Shown here piece after piece: positions 19,093-26,554 of a DNA stretch of 26,554 nt. The notes beneath the pieces were generated by a model. The model was not told the DNA's origin, did no database searches, and was given only the letters and a program-made list of their open reading frames with translations. Numbering within the stretch: the first letter of the stretch is position 1; each line of letters starts with the position of its first letter. The DNA lies in contig NAVB01000425.1 in NCBI GenBank assembly GCA_002179805.1, positions 1 to 26,554 of the forward strand, read 5' to 3'. A program made the translations under genes and the position numbers. The stretch is from Acanthamoeba lenticulata (Eukaryota; Discosea; Longamoebia; Acanthamoebidae).

Positions 19093-21747
19093 TCAGGGCT
19101 GGGCGAGCGGCGGGTTGGCGCTGGCATCGGATTGTTTTCGAGGGTCGGGGCTCAGCTGGAAGCGGAGCTGCGTGGTGCGGTCGCCGATCAGGCTCTCCGT
19201 TGGCTTGTCCTGCCCCGGGCTCCACCGGCCGATGACGGCGTACCGCCAGCTCTCCTCACGCCCTGGCGACACAGGGCCTCGCATGTTGCGCAGTGCGTCG
19301 TCCGTCGTGGCGGCCCGGTCCTTCATCAACACCGGGCTGAGCGGCAGCACAAAGTGGCCTGACCGCACCCTCTTGCTCTTTTTCTTCTTGTTGTTGTTTT
19401 TCGTCTCTTTCTTGTCCTTCTGCCCGTCCTTGTCGCCCTTGTCCTTCTTCTTTTTCTTCTTTTTCTTCTTCTGCTTCTTGTCAGCCTCTGCCGCGTCTTC
19501 TTGTTGGTCGTCCGATGGCCGCGCCGGCTGTGGGGTTGTTGGGAGGCCGTTGCGGGTTTCCTCCACGCCGATCTCGGGTCCACGCTCGTCCTCGCGCTCC
19601 TGCTCCGTGCGGTTGTCATCAGCATCGTCGCACTGGATCTCTGGACCACGTTCGTCCTCGCGTTCCTGCTCCGTGCGGTTGTCTTCGTCATTGTCGCATA
19701 CGATTTCAGGGCCGCGCTCGTCTTCGCGCTCCTGTTCTCTTCTCTCGTCATCAACATCATCATCAAAGCAGATCTCGGGGCCCCGTTCGTCCTCGCGTTC
19801 CTGCTCCGTGCGGTTGTCGTCGTCATTGTCGCATACGATTTCAGGGCCGCGCTCGTCTTCGCGCTCCTGTTCTGTTCGCCTCTCGTCGTCGTCATCAAAG
19901 CAAATCTCGGGGCCTCGTTCGTCTTCACGCTCCTGCTCCAGGCGCTCGTCCTCTTCGACTGACGAGGTCGTTCTAAACCCATGCTCGGCGGGCAGCGCGT
20001 ACTCGCTGCTCTCGCCCAGCGTTGGCTTCCGGACGAGGATCTCTTGCGGCGCGCCAGTCAGCGCGGCCTTGAGCTTCTTCAGCTCCACAAGGGCCTCCTT
20101 GAACGAAGGCCGCGCGTCGGGCGAGTAGCTGATGCACCGCTTGGCCAACTCGTAGAACAGCAGCGGACCTGTTTGTGCACGCGTGTGCGTGTGCATGTGT
20201 GCGTGCGTGCGTACAGGTGCGGTGGATCGATCAATCGCAGCAGACAAGAGGGAAGGGAAGAGGGGGCGGGGGAGACTGTACAGTCGGGCGGGATGAGAGC
20301 GTCGATGTCGCTCTCGCGAAAGTCAAAGCACGTCGCGGGACCTCTCATGGGCGGGGACTTGCGCGCGATGAGCTCCACCAGCACCACCCCAAACCTGCAA
20401 TGATCGCCGCCCGTGTCAGTCCAGCCGGCATCGAGAAGAAGAAGAAGAAGAAGGCGGTGGTGGTGGCCGCCGTGCCCATAGACGTCGCACTTGTCGCCAT
20501 AGTCCTCGCCCAGGATGACTGCCCGCAGGCGTTAACGTGTGAGCTGCCGGGCAAAGAAGAGATGTCCAAGACGGAAAGGCGGTACCTTCCGGGGCCATGT
20601 ACTGCTCGGTGCCGGCCAGCGTCATCAGGCGTCCGCGGGCCTTGAGCCGCGCAAACCCAAAGTCGCCTTTTGGGTTGTTTGTGGAGTGGAGTGGTCAGCG
20701 TCGTCATTCATTGAAGCACAGCGGGGGGAAGGGAGGCAATGCAGTACAGAGCTTGACGCGGCCATTCTCGGCAATCAGCAAGTTCTCGGATTTGAGGTCC
20801 CTGCAGCAACAGCAGCAGAGCAGCGCAGAATAAGGTAATCAATCAGCACCAAAAGGGGAGCTGGTCAGCAACGGGAGAAGAAAGAAGCTGTAACCAACCT
20901 GTGGATGAAATTCTTTTGGTGGAGGAAGGCCATGGCGGCCGCCACATCGATGGCCATGTTGACCCGCGCCTCCCACGCGATGGCATTCTGCTTGTTCTTG
21001 ACGTAACTCTGCGCGCATGTGCCATGGGTGTATGAAGAGTCAGAAAAGAGGGTTCTCAGTCTCATCTCAACGGCAAGGAGGAGCAGGCGTACGCGCAGGT
21101 TGCCATGCGGGACCCACTCGGTGACGATGAAGATCATCTCCTTGGCTCTCTCGGGCCGTGGCGACACCCGCCAGTGCTTGCTGATGCCGATAAAGTTGAC
21201 GATGTTGGGATGTCGCACCTCCCTGTGCCCCGTGCGAGCCCAGAGGACAAGAGACCATTGGTCGAGTGCGTCCGGAACAATGTGGGCCAATAGGAAGGGA
21301 GAGAGAAAGAGAGAAGACGCACCTGAGGATGGAGATCTCGCGGGCGATGTACTTTTGCATCATGTCCTTGTCCTGGCCCTCAAACACGCACTGCTTGATG
21401 GCCACGTTCGTGCCCTAGCCCCCGCGCACATACCGGCCAAGTGAGTCACCACTTCGCAGGGGAAGATGGCGTCGGTGGCGTACCAGGTACTCGCCCTTGT
21501 AGACGTGCCCGTACTGGCCCCGCCCGATCTTCTGGCCGAACTCGAGGTCGCTAAAGTCGATGAGGAATTCCTCGTGGGACGGGAGTCCGTCGTCCTCCTC
21601 CATCACCGTGTTGTTGTTGCTGTTGTTGAAAGCTTTTTCTCCTGGCGGGAGGCTCGCTACCTTCTTTTCTTCTCTTCTTTCTTCAAATGCAACCACCACC
21701 GTTTTTGGGCTTGCCTTTTTCCTTTTTCCGAGGCACCAGGTCTCCAT
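19093..21747 (-). CDS. Protein kinase (tyrosine-kinase-like) with acidic tandem repeats
   Basis: Nine exons: 21747-21484, 21414-21323, 21222-21093, 21008-20899, 20800-20748, 20666-20586, 20518-20476, 20394-20282, 20168-19093 (653 aa). The kinase domain is about aa 66-328: glycine loop IGRGQYGHVYKG, Lys95 in VAIKQ, HRDLKSEN (Asp200), DFGFARL (Asp218) and MAPE (Glu243). All catalytic residues are present, so it should be active. The sequence style is tyrosine-kinase-like (TKL), with the LKSEN loop favouring Ser/Thr specificity. After the kinase come six acidic repeats (aa 372-502), a nearly pure Lys run, and a Pro/Arg-containing end. The seventh intron needs a GC donor. An alternative start is Met49 (MEEDDG), just before the kinase domain. 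Upstream signals are not evident. Confidence 0.88.
19549..19941 (-). repeat. Six tandem ~22-aa acidic repeats in kinase C-terminus
   Basis: Six in-frame copies (20-24 residues) share the invariant core EQEREDERGPEI. The variable part is mainly of two types, CFDDD and VCDND, which alternate in the first four copies; copies five and six diverge (QCDDA, GVEET). The alternation implies duplication of a two-unit block. The segment is strongly acidic and is followed by a poly-Lys stretch. Confidence 0.92.
20395..20475 (-). other. GC-AG intron in kinase gene
   Basis: Joining TATGG at 20476 to GTTTGG at 20394 restores the kinase subdomain reading DVYGFGVVLVEL. The intron then begins GCACGG and ends CAG. 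The only nearby GT donor (GAC before GTCTAT) gives the wrong phase for this acceptor. Confidence 0.72.
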
Positions 21748-21895
21748 TTCGACCCCAAGAGCAACACTAACGGTGTAGTTGTGAGTGCGAAAGAGGAGAA
21801 CGTACCTGCCCCCCCCCCCACCAGAGGCGTCTTTGGCCGAGCACGCTCACACCGCCGCACGAGTCTAGAGAGAGACAAAGAGCAAAGAGGCCATG

Positions 21896-21901
21896 TTTAT
21901 T
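21896..21901 (-). promoter_or_regulatory. Poly(A) signal of hydroxyacid dehydrogenase gene
   Basis: AATAAA on the minus strand, about 50 nt past the stop codon at 21953. It leaves about 150 bp for the promoter of the downstream kinase gene. Confidence 0.6.
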
Positions 21902-21952
21902 CCTGAGGAGGGAAGCGACAGGATTTACCTGTTGGCGTTGTCGTTGCCACTG

Positions 21953-23792
21953 TCACGAGTTCCGCACAGCAAAGGGAAGCGCCTTTCCCTGGACGCCCGC
22001 CACCAGGTTGTCGGCTGCCATCTGCGCCATCTGCATCCCCCCAACGTCCCACCAAAGACCGTCAGCCACCTCGAGTTCCCCCCCCCCCATACGCGATGCA
22101 TGGCCCCGTGACAATGATGGGCGGAGAGCACAGCCAAGAAGGCGGGCGGTACCTTCATCCTCGTCGGGTAGGTCGCGCTGAACAACAGAACGCGTGCGTG
22201 CGTGCGTGAGACAAAAGGCAAAGAGAAAACGCGCGAGGGGAGGAGGAGAGGCGCAAACCTGGCGATGTGGGGCACGACCACGAGGTTCGGGAGGGTGAGG
22301 AGGGGCGACGACGTGGGCAGCGGCTCGGGGTCGGTGACGTCGAGCCCCGCGGCGGCGATGGTGTTGGAGGCCAGGGCCTCGTGGAGGGCCTCCTGGTCGA
22401 CCACGGGCCCGCGGCTGGTGTTGATGAACACGGCCGTCTTGCGCATTTGGCGGAAGGCCTCCCGCCCAAAGAGCCCTCTGCTCGCCCCACCAGCCCAGCC
22501 CACGATCAGGCCTGGTCGCTCATCTTTGAGCTCGCGAGCCCATGCGCGGCAGTCTGCGAGTCGCACCGTGTCTCGGGCGTGAGCGGGCAGTGCACCGACA
22601 CGATGTCGCTCCGCTGCAGGAGCTCGTCCAGCGGCACGTAGGTGGCGCCTGTACAGGTGGAGCAGCACCAAATGTGAGAAAGAGACGTGGGCCTCCCTCG
22701 CGGATCGAGGAAAGGGGCAACAAACCGAGCGGCTGGGCCTCCTCGGGCTTGGGCCGGCTGCCCGAGTAGAGGATCTGGCAGCCGAAGCCGTGCGCCATGC
22801 GCCGCGCGTAGGCCGCGCCTGTCTCAGGCCAGCCGGGCGTGTGAGTCCAACGAATAAGAATAAGCACTCGAGTGCGGCGGGGTTTTGGCGCGACGGACCG
22901 ATGCGGCCGAGGCCCACGACGCCCACGGTGCTGCCGGTCACGTCAAAGGGCGACGCCATCCAGAAGGGCGACCACGTCTTCCACTCCCCTGGCCGGATCA
23001 ACGTCGTTGAGACGCATTGACAACCTTGTCGTTGTAAGCAGGTGTCGTACGAACCGTTCTTCACAGCAGCGACGCCCGGCACGATCCGCCGCACGGCGGC
23101 AAAGGTCAACGCCACCGCCAGGTCGGCCGTCGAGTCCTGGCATCAGAAGAGCGCGCACACAAGTATCGACGTCAACCCAACGAGTGGCAGATGGGATGAA
23201 GGGAGCTCCAAGGCGGAGGTGCGACGAACGGTCAACACGCCAGGCGTGTGTCCAACCTGTACGCCGCGCTCCTTGCACGCCGCCAGGTCGATGTGGTCCA
23301 CACCAACGCTCTGTATGTGTAGTTATGGGGCGGTGTCAGCGGCAAGCACGTGCTTGTGACAGTCTGTCCAAACCGAAGGGAGGTCGCCTACCATGGACGA
23401 CACGACGCGCAGGTTGGGCGCACGGTCGAGCACCTCCGCATCCACGCGGTCTGTGAGCAAGCAGTACAGCCCTGCGGCCCCGAGCGCGATGGAGAACGGC
23501 CGTGGCGTTGGTACTGCGCCAGCAGAGAGAAGGGGGGAGGGGGGCAAGTGAGGAGCGCCACGCTACCGAGGGTGTCGCGCGAGAGCCACGAGAGGAGAGT
23601 GTCGCGCGGGATGGCGACTTCCGGTTCCGCCCAGTAGCGGCCTTCCCAAGCACATCCACCCGTGCGCAGCACGTCAAGCGTGGTCTCTGGCAGGCCGCGC
23701 GTAACAACCACTTGTGCGGCAGGTGTCGCTACGGCCGAGTAGAGACGCCGTCCCGAAGTGAGCGACCGGCACTTTGCAGCCACCCTCTTCAT
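21953..23792 (-). CDS. Glyoxylate/hydroxypyruvate reductase-like D-2-hydroxyacid dehydrogenase
   Basis: Ten exons: 23792-23567, 23471-23392, 23310-23257, 23136-23055, 22988-22899, 22818-22726, 22648-22567, 22477-22259, 22177-22153, 22030-21953 (342 aa). The nucleotide-binding loop is GLGRIG at aa 173-178. The strand after it reads YSGSRPKPEEA, whose Ser-Arg pair favours NADP(H) as in GRHPR. Catalytic Arg258 (NTSRGPVVD), Glu287 (DPEP) and His306 (VPHIAS) are all present. The first 27 residues are rich in Arg, Lys, Ser and Ala with no acids (MKRVAAKCRSLTSGRRLYSA), resembling a mitochondrial presequence. The expected reaction is reduction of glyoxylate to glycolate and of hydroxypyruvate to D-glycerate. 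Related substrates cannot be excluded. Confidence 0.92.
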
Positions 23793-23865
23793 GTTTTATT
23801 TTAATAGTAAGTAATTTGAAATAAATTTTTATATAAATTTCTGATCCGTTTTCTCGCAACACAAG
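23793..23865. promoter_or_regulatory. 73-bp AT-rich divergent promoter
   Basis: Only 73 bp separate the ATG of the dehydrogenase (minus) from the ATG of the snapin-like gene (plus). The gap is strikingly AT-rich, with TATATAAA at 23830-23837. It probably serves both directions and leaves room for only very short 5' UTRs, unless the true starts lie downstream. Confidence 0.65.
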
Positions 23866-24960
23866 ATGAGCCAACAGGTCAATGGGGGCGGCGATGTGAC
23901 AGCGTTCGCGTCGGGCCTGGTGTCGCTGCTTCAGCCTGTGGTGATAGAATGCGATATGCGGCTGCAGGGGGTGTTCGACAGCCAGCGACTGCTGGCGGCC
24001 CAGATCGACGCTCTTGCAGGGCAACTCGATAAATTCAACTCGGGCAGCCGAACTCCCGCGCTTTCCGTTCACATCGACAAGCTTCAACGCGCCAAGGCGA
24101 GGATGGTCGTGATCAACACTACACTGGCCAACATTCAGAATCGGCTGGTCCGCATTCAGCGCGAGCATGCTGCCATCCCGCGCCCCTCAGCTGCCCCCGC
24201 TCCCGCCCCAGCGTCTGGCGTGCCGCCAGCCACGACGACCTCAGCCACCGCTCCTTCGCCCACCGCTGCTGCCGCCCCCACCGCAGCTGTCGCGACGACG
24301 ACGGCGACGACCACGACGCCACCCCCGGCCTCGAGCACCAGCGGCGGTGGCATGATGTCCTCGTGGCTCAACAAGGCCAAGGCCGCCCTGGTGGAGGCGC
24401 CCGCTTCGCTGACGAACCTCGCGGTCACCACGACAGCTGGGCTCAGCGGGCCGCAGACGGCCGCGGCCAGCCCGACCACGTCGGCCCCCGCTGTGCCAGC
24501 GCCAGGTGAGGCTCTCGTCCCCCTCTTCCTCCCCTTTCTCCCTCCCTCCACTGTGGGCTTGGGCTCAGCTGCTGCCGCGTGTGGCCACGCACATACGCCA
24601 CAGCAGACCAGCCGCAGCCAAGCGCTTCACTGGCCGCAGAACCGCCACGAGACGAGGGTACTGCCTTTGCCCGCTCTCAAACACTTTCTTCCATTTGTTA
24701 CTTGTCACCACCACCATGAACTTCATCGTCCTCATCATCATCGTCGTCACGAACGCAAACAAACAAACACAGGCGGCACTCACCCGCAGGCCGAAGAGAC
24801 CACGCCCGCCACCGAGACTGCGGCCGGTGAAGCTGTGGCCGCCGAGGAACCATCCCAGGCGCACCAACAGGAGGAGGAAGAGGAGAAGAAGGAAGAGGAA
24901 GAAGAAAAGGAGGAGGTGAAGGAAGCCAGCCCTCCTTCCGAGGCAGCGCCTAACGAGTGA
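23866..24960 (+). CDS. SNAPIN: Snapin-like BLOC-1/BORC subunit with acidic C-terminal extension
   Basis: Three exons: 23866-24505, 24607-24657, 24773-24960 (292 aa). Residues about 10-105 follow the snapin coiled-coil pattern (FASGLVSLLQPVV, then SQRLLAAQIDALAGQLDKF and RMVVINTTLANIQNRLVRI). Snapin is a subunit of BLOC-1 and BORC and acts in endosome and lysosome traffic. Animal snapin is about 136 aa. Here an Ala/Pro/Thr-rich stretch, a short helix-like segment (MMSSWLNKAKAALVEAP) and an acidic Glu/Lys tail more than double the length. The 51-nt middle exon is supported by matching phase-1 junctions on both sides. Without it, a single 267-nt intron would also keep frame, so its inclusion is less certain. 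Confidence 0.83.
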   Translation: MSQQVNGGGDVTAFASGLVSLLQPVVIECDMRLQGVFDSQRLLAAQIDALAGQLDKFNSGSRTPALSVHIDKLQRAKARMVVINTTLANIQNRLVRIQREHAAIPRPSAAPAPAPASGVPPATTTSATAPSPTAAAAPTAAVATTTATTTTPPPASSTSGGGMMSSWLNKAKAALVEAPASLTNLAVTTTAGLSGPQTAAASPTTSAPAVPAPGEALVPLFLPFLPPSTVGLGSAAAACGHAHTPQQTSRSQALHWPQNRHETRVLPLPALKHFLPFVTCHHHHELHRPHHHRRHERKQTNTGGTHPQAEETTPATETAAGEAVAAEEPSQAHQQEEEEEKKEEEEEKEEVKEASPPSEAAPNE

Positions 24961-24995
24961 GTCCAGGCCTTCCTTCTTGGGCATGGGCCACTTTA

Positions 24996-25001
24996 AATAA
25001 A
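24996..25001 (+). promoter_or_regulatory. Poly(A) signal of snapin-like gene
   Basis: AATAAA 35 nt after the stop codon at 24960 and 50 nt before the SCAR start codon, so the two same-strand genes are separated by only 91 bp. Confidence 0.65.
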
Positions 25002-25051
25002 TAATTTGCGGTGAAGGTATGCTTGGTATGCGGGGCGGTACTACTGCATAA

Positions 25052-26554
25052 ATGGGAAGTGCGAGCAGGCGCGAAGGAAAGACAACAAGAGCCTTCACCC
25101 TTGAGACGAGCATGGGGCTAATCAAGCGGCCCATTGGATTTCTTCTTGAGAAGCCTCTGCCTCAGGTGGAAGGCTTACAGCCTCACAACATTCTCCCCAA
25201 GGTACTTGCATCCCCCACTATGACTCGTCTACGCTCTTACTGACGGGCGTTCTTCTTCCTTTAGGTAGCCAATGACGTGGCGTCAGACCTCCTGGAGGAC
25301 CTGTTCCACCTCTTCAGGTTCGCCCACCAGCTCTTCGACGACCTCCTGGTTCAGGCCTCGAGCACCGCCGAGCGCATCGGTATAATTTTCCCTTCTTCTC
25401 CTCCTGAGCCAAACGGGTGGGACGCTGTGGGCTCACAACAACGCCCCCTTCCCCCCCCCCAATGCAGGCAATCTGCGTACGCGTGTGGAGAACTGCGAGC
25501 GGTACCTCCCGCAGGCCGAGGGCTACCTCCTCACCGTTCCTGTCTCGGCCTTCGTGAACAATCCTCGCGTGCGCCTCCTTCCTCCCCCCCCCCTCCCCCT
25601 CTCTTCTCCTTTCCCTCAGGGCCAGTCTCTGCCTCCACCACTTGGTATTTACGCAAACACAAAACAAATCAAAACAAAAACAACAACAGGCCACGTTCGC
25701 CGCGACAGGTCTGCAGACGGCGCAAGTGCTCACCCAGGCCTCGCGCGATGAATCCCTGATTGAGCTCTACGGGCAGTCAGTCCCGCCGCCCAACTTCTCC
25801 CCTCTCGACCCCTACACCGAGGACCGTACGTCCCTCTCCTCCCAAGACTTGACCACTTCCCGTGTGACTGAAATAATTATGTGATTTCTTTATTTTATCA
25901 ACCAAAACTTACAAATAAAACACGACAGGTGTTCCGTGCCTGAAGCGGTACACCAATCCGGACTTCTTCATCGACGAATGGCTGCAAATGCAGAAGCGCG
26001 AGCGCGAGAAGATCATGGAACGTCGCGAGAAGCGGCACCACTCGCGCAAGCCCAAGGAGGAGACCCGCAAGCTGGCCAACAACCGCGAGGTCGAAGTGGG
26101 CAAGCTCAAGAAGACCCGCTACGACGAGTTTGGCAACAAGATCCAGGGCGACGCGCCGCTGCCGTCGGTGCCCCAGTCCCGCGCGGCGCAGCCCTCGTCC
26201 ACCCTGGTGGCCGTCAGCACCATGGCCGCCTCCGACCAGGCGCTCGTGGCCGCGCCGCGTCGCGCGCCGCATATCAACGTGTCCAGCGCGGCCCTCTACA
26301 ACTCCACTAGCGGGGGCCAGACCGCGGGGCCGCTCACGCCGTCGAGCTTCACCATGCGCGCGGCGCCGCCGACGCCCTTCTCGGCCCCGTCGCTCCAGGG
26401 CAGCCAGACCCTCCGCGGCTTCAGCACGCCCCCGACGGCCACCGCCGGTGGCTCCATGAGCGCGACCATGCGCCCGGTCTCGGCCTCGGCCGCGATCTTC
26501 TCGGCGCCGGCCGCCCCGCCGGCGCCCGCGGCGCGCGCCCCGCCCCCGCCTGGA
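25052..26554 (+). CDS. SCAR: SCAR/WAVE actin nucleation-promoting factor, 3' partial
   Basis: Visible exons: 25052-25201, 25265-25379, 25468-25568, 25690-25825 and 25929 to the window end (376 codons). The N-terminal SCAR homology domain is recognisable: VANDVASDLLEDLFHLFRFA (helical, cf. the ANIIRQL region of WAVE), LRTRVENCERYLPQAEGYL, PPPNFSPLDPYTED, and LKRYTNPDFFIDEW. A basic stretch (ERREKRHHSRKPKEE) follows, as in other SCAR proteins, then a long Ala/Pro/Ser/Thr-rich region. The proline-rich end and the VCA domain that bind profilin, actin and Arp2/3 would lie beyond the window. The family works in the pentameric WAVE complex downstream of Rac. The two poly-C intron tracts (around 25451 and 25583) are in the sense strand. 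Confidence 0.9.

Noticed and set aside
19549..19941. CRISPR-like regular repeats
   Set aside because: The repeats are contiguous, in-frame, protein-coding and lack unique spacers between identical repeats.
19501..19976. Plus-strand open frames with repeated hydrophobic segments, looking like a membrane protein
   Set aside because: They are mirror images of the acidic repeats of the kinase gene; the conserved kinase frame continues directly into the minus-strand repeats.
23042..23456. Plus-strand Arg/Ser-rich open frames antisense to the dehydrogenase
   Set aside because: They are antisense to well-conserved catalytic and nucleotide-binding exons and have no recognisable features.

Overview
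This is nuclear DNA from a GC-rich, intron-dense protist, most likely an Acanthamoeba-type amoeba. The basis is direct. Every long gene is split by short introns (about 61-190 nt) with AG acceptors. Splice donors favour GTRCGY rather than GTRAGT. Genes are very closely packed on both strands, and the domain repertoire (RhoGEF, tyrosine-kinase-like kinase, SCAR, homeobox, F-box-JmjC) is eukaryotic. I assigned exons by hand, requiring phase-consistent joins that restore conserved family motifs. No transcript data were available.

Layout, left to right. (1) 46-2543 (+): 3' part of a RhoGEF (DH-PH) with a very Lys-rich tail. (2) 7366-2710 (-): a 22-exon PX-C2-C2-LCAT/PDAT-type lipase or acyltransferase fusion with a complete Ser/Asp/His triad. 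(3) 9780-7557 (-): F-box-JmjC oxygenase. (4) 10111-11292 (+): rhodanese-like plus dual-specificity phosphatase. (5) 11706-11431 (-): small intronless CsbD-like protein. (6) 14440-11923 (-): translation factor eIF2D. (7) 14550-16417 (+): vitamin K-dependent gamma-carboxylase-like membrane protein. (8) 17524-16475 (-): homeobox protein. (9) 18346-19008 (+): intronless Nudix-like protein. (10) 21747-19093 (-): tyrosine-kinase-like (TKL) protein kinase with six acidic tandem repeats and a Lys-rich tail. (11) 23792-21953 (-): glyoxylate/hydroxypyruvate reductase-like dehydrogenase, possibly mitochondrial. (12) 23866-24960 (+): snapin-like BLOC-1 subunit. (13) 25052 to the window end (+): SCAR/WAVE, 3' truncated.

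The genes are housekeeping and signalling loci and do not form one pathway. The RhoGEF at the left edge and SCAR at the right edge both belong to the Rac-to-actin axis, but nothing ties them together here beyond being in the same window. Intergenic gaps are tiny: 57 bp between convergent genes 7 and 8, and 73 bp between divergent genes 11 and 12. Promoters and 3' ends must therefore be shared or nearly overlapping. I saw no tRNA, rRNA, transposon or CRISPR array.

The most novel-looking object is the PX-C2-C2-LCAT fusion. One uninterrupted exon (5371-5189) carries both the end of the second C2 domain and the start of the lipase domain, so the fusion does not rest on a guessed splice. Next are the gamma-carboxylase-like gene, which retains the residue aligned with the catalytic lysine, and the kinase with its six-copy acidic repeat.
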